This document shows positions 62,015 to 64,000 of a stretch of 64,000 nucleotides of DNA, piece after piece (the stretch's first letter is position 1; each line of letters opens with the position of its first letter). The stretch is from assembly GCA_018334075.1 (NCBI GenBank), contig JAGXSC010000053.1, positions 1 through 64,000 on the forward strand, written 5' to 3'. The translations under genes were made by a program, and so were the position numbers. Below the pieces are notes generated by a model, which searched no databases, had not been told where the DNA came from, and was given only the letters and a program-made list of their open reading frames with translations. This stretch comes from Actinomycetota bacterium. GTDB lineage: Bacteria; Actinomycetota; Coriobacteriia; Anaerosomatales; UBA912.

Positions 62015-64000
62015 ATGCATGACGCGCAGAAAGTGACGCCCTCGCCACCTGTTTGGCTCATCGCCGCAACAGGCCTTGCTGTGCTCTTAATCATAACCGC
62101 CAGCGCCGCCGTATACTTTGCGCAACGTGATATCTTCAACCAAAGCGCCATCCATTCTCTGGAAACCGTCTCCGAGCTCAAGGTCAATCAGGTAACAGCC
62201 TGGAAGGCAGAGCGCTTCCGTGATGCAGACGCCATAACGAACTCTGTCGGCGCGACGCGAATGGCGGGGTGGCTTGCAGACCCCCGAGCTCTTGACCAGT
62301 CGTTAGTCGCTCAGTGGCTCTCAGCCTCATATCACTCCGGTTACTACACAGGCGCGGCCCTCGTAGACACCAACGGCGAGATCAAAATGACTGCTGGAGA
62401 GACCCTATCGCACGTGGACGAACCAGTGCGTCGCGCGATAGATCTGGCGACAAAGACCGGGCGGGCACAACTAACCGACCCCTATGTCAAGAAAGAGGGT
62501 CGGGGCGCACAGATACATCTCGTGGCTCCCCTCTTTGATTCCATTGCCGAGGATCGGCGATTCGTTGGCGCCGTAATCCTTTGCATGAGCGCTGAGGATA
62601 CTCTTTTCCTCCTACTCGCTATGGATCCCCTTGGCAGCCGAACAGCCGAGTCGGTACTCGTAAAACGGGAAGGGAACTACTCTCGTTTTCTGAATGATCC
62701 ACGTCATATCGACAACAAAGACCTGTCTTTGAAAATCCCACTGACCCGCGCTGGCACCCCCGCCGTGATGGCGGCGATGGGGGAAACCGGCATCGTCCGT
62801 GGAAATGATTACCGGGACGTGCCTGTTCTCGCGCACATGGCGGCTATTCCAGAAACCGACTGGAAAATTGTCACCAAGATCGCTGAGGCCGAGATATTCG
62901 CCGGCTGGCGTGTCGGGGAGTGGCTAATCGGGATGATCGCGCTGGGACTGACGATCTCTACTGTCGGCGTCGCCGGACTTCTCTGGCAAAAAATGCGATT
63001 CACTCAACTGGAAGCTGTATTCGAGACGGAGCGAGAGCGCCTGATGACAGAGGGGGCGCTTATCGCCAGTAAGCAACGGCTCTCACTGGTGAGCGAGATA
63101 TCAAGTTATGGATTTTGGGAATACAATATCCGGACAGGTGAAATAGCCACAAGCCGCTCAATCGCAACCATGCTCGGATATGATCCTGATACTTTCGTCG
63201 AATCATACTCGACCTGGAAAGACCGGTTACATCCCAAGGACAGGGAGCGGGTGCTTACCGAACTCCTAGGTTACATCAACGGAATGTCTCCGGAATACAA
63301 AACGGCCTTTCGAGCGATGAAGGCTGATGGCACGTGGATGTGGACCATGTGCGTCGGAACAATCACCGATCGCGATGGAAGCGGAGCCCCCTTGTGTATG
63401 CTCGGGATCGACACGGACATCACCGCCCTCAAGGAAGCGCAGATAGAAGCTACGGTGTCTCGACAACTGTTGCAAAACGTTCTCGACACTGTCCCGGTCA
63501 GGGTATTTTGGAAGGATCGTGATTCGCGCTATCTGGGGTGCAACCAGCCATTCGCGACGGATTCAGGGCACACCTCTCCTGCAGAGCTCCTGGGAAAGAG
63601 CGACTACGAGATGAGCTGGGTCGAACAGGCGGATCTTTACCGCGCCGACGACCAGAAGGTAATAGACACCGGAGCGATCATGCTGGGCTACGAGGAGCCC
63701 CAGACGTCGGCGGAAGGCCGCAGCCGTTGGTTGCGCACCAGCAAGGTCCCTTTGCGGGATGAAAACGGCGCTATCATCGGCGTGCTGGGCACCTACGAAG
63801 ATATAACCGCCGAGAAGCTCGCAAAGCTCGAGCTCGCCCGTCTAAACGAGAACCTCGAGCAACTGGTGGACGAGCGCACCGAGGAGTTGAGCGAGGCCCT
63901 GGAGGAGTTGCAGGCAGTATCGGAAGACCTAATGGAGATGAACGAGCAACTTACTTCGGCCAATGAGGCCAAAACCCTCTTCTTGCGCTCCATGAGCCAT
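62015..64000 (+). CDS. Membrane PAS sensor histidine kinase, C-terminus off the right edge
   Basis: I translated 662 codons from the ATG at 62015 with no stop before the edge. Helix 1 (about 13-33) and helix 2 (about 305-326) enclose an extracytoplasmic Cache-like domain (YTGAALVDTNGEIK...AGETLSH). Two PAS domains follow: FWEYNIRTGEIATSRSIATML...GIDTDIT and VFWKDRDSRYLGCNQPFA...GTYEDIT. A coiled coil leads to FLRSMSH, the last residue of the window being the expected phospho-acceptor His. The kinase core and possible receiver domain lie outside. The paired regulator is not visible. Confidence 0.9.
   Translation, partial: MHDAQKVTPSPPVWLIAATGLAVLLIITASAAVYFAQRDIFNQSAIHSLETVSELKVNQVTAWKAERFRDADAITNSVGATRMAGWLADPRALDQSLVAQWLSASYHSGYYTGAALVDTNGEIKMTAGETLSHVDEPVRRAIDLATKTGRAQLTDPYVKKEGRGAQIHLVAPLFDSIAEDRRFVGAVILCMSAEDTLFLLLAMDPLGSRTAESVLVKREGNYSRFLNDPRHIDNKDLSLKIPLTRAGTPAVMAAMGETGIVRGNDYRDVPVLAHMAAIPETDWKIVTKIAEAEIFAGWRVGEWLIGMIALGLTISTVGVAGLLWQKMRFTQLEAVFETERERLMTEGALIASKQRLSLVSEISSYGFWEYNIRTGEIATSRSIATMLGYDPDTFVESYSTWKDRLHPKDRERVLTELLGYINGMSPEYKTAFRAMKADGTWMWTMCVGTITDRDGSGAPLCMLGIDTDITALKEAQIEATVSRQLLQNVLDTVPVRVFWKDRDSRYLGCNQPFATDSGHTSPAELLGKSDYEMSWVEQADLYRADDQKVIDTGAIMLGYEEPQTSAEGRSRWLRTSKVPLRDENGAIIGVLGTYEDITAEKLAKLELARLNENLEQLVDERTEELSEALEELQAVSEDLMEMNEQLTSANEAKTLFLRSMSH

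Overview
The window looks like chromosomal DNA of an anaerobic or microaerophilic, GC-rich bacterium. The gene content fits a deep-branching Actinomycetota (Coriobacteriia-like) better than a classical Gram-negative: solo BioY under a bifunctional BirA, a PhoB/PhoR pair, futalosine-route menaquinone genes, strong GGAGG ribosome sites and frequent GTG/TTG starts. That taxonomic placement is inference. I saw no rRNA, tRNA, CRISPR array, transposase or integrase.

Layout. 1-2.2 kb: cytochrome c maturation genes ccmF (cut by the left edge) and a CcmE whose heme-binding residue is Cys in a CxxxY motif. 2.3-4.6 kb: a poorly characterised protein, an HTH protein and type III pantothenate kinase (coaX). 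4.7-6.9 kb: a PhoB/PhoR-type two-component pair. 6.9-10.6 kb: a YhaO/YhaN-type nuclease and ATPase pair. 10.7-24.9 kb: bioY behind a BirA operator, then a minus-strand run of 13 closely spaced genes read as tilS-hpt-ftsH-folE-folP-folK-panB-panC-nadA-nadB-nadC-dedA-birA, making folate, pantothenate and NAD and handling biotin. 24.9-25.4 kb: a C_GCAxxG_C_C family redox protein. 25.5-33.7 kb: the accessory island of the window, a ~2,140-residue RHS/WapA-like secreted protein with a variable C-terminus, followed by several small membrane-anchored proteins that are candidate immunity or accessory proteins; two genes in this block carry apparent frameshifts. 33.9-37.7 kb: an OpuC-like osmoprotectant ABC importer. 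37.9-43.2 kb: the operon mqnE-mqnA-mqnC-(MTAP family)-mqnX for menaquinone by the futalosine route. 43.2-48.2 kb: a branched-chain amino acid importer, livFGMH plus livK. 48.5-49.9 kb: NfeD and a band-7 protein. 50-50.9 kb: a glutaredoxin and an unusual FTR-Rieske fusion. 51-52.8 kb: an octaheme NrfA-like cytochrome lipoprotein. 52.8-54 kb: a metallo-beta-lactamase fold protein and DUF1284. 53.9-57.5 kb: btuD-btuC-btuF under a cobalamin riboswitch. 57.6-62 kb: hypothetical and envelope proteins, cardiolipin synthase and a DUF6941-like protein. 62-64 kb: a PAS histidine kinase cut by the right edge.

How it fits together: Ccm proteins load heme into c-type cytochromes such as the octaheme reductase, and menaquinone from the mqn operon could feed electrons to it, pointing to quinone-linked respiration, perhaps nitrite ammonification. 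Cofactor genes are concentrated in one long operon, while biotin and B12 uptake each carry their own control element.

The observations I would check first are the MTAP-family enzyme in the mqn operon, which has lost apparent phosphate ligands and carries an Asp-to-Asn change in the base-binding motif; the FTR-Rieske fusion; the duplicated-domain CxxxY CcmE; and the RHS locus with its row of envelope proteins.
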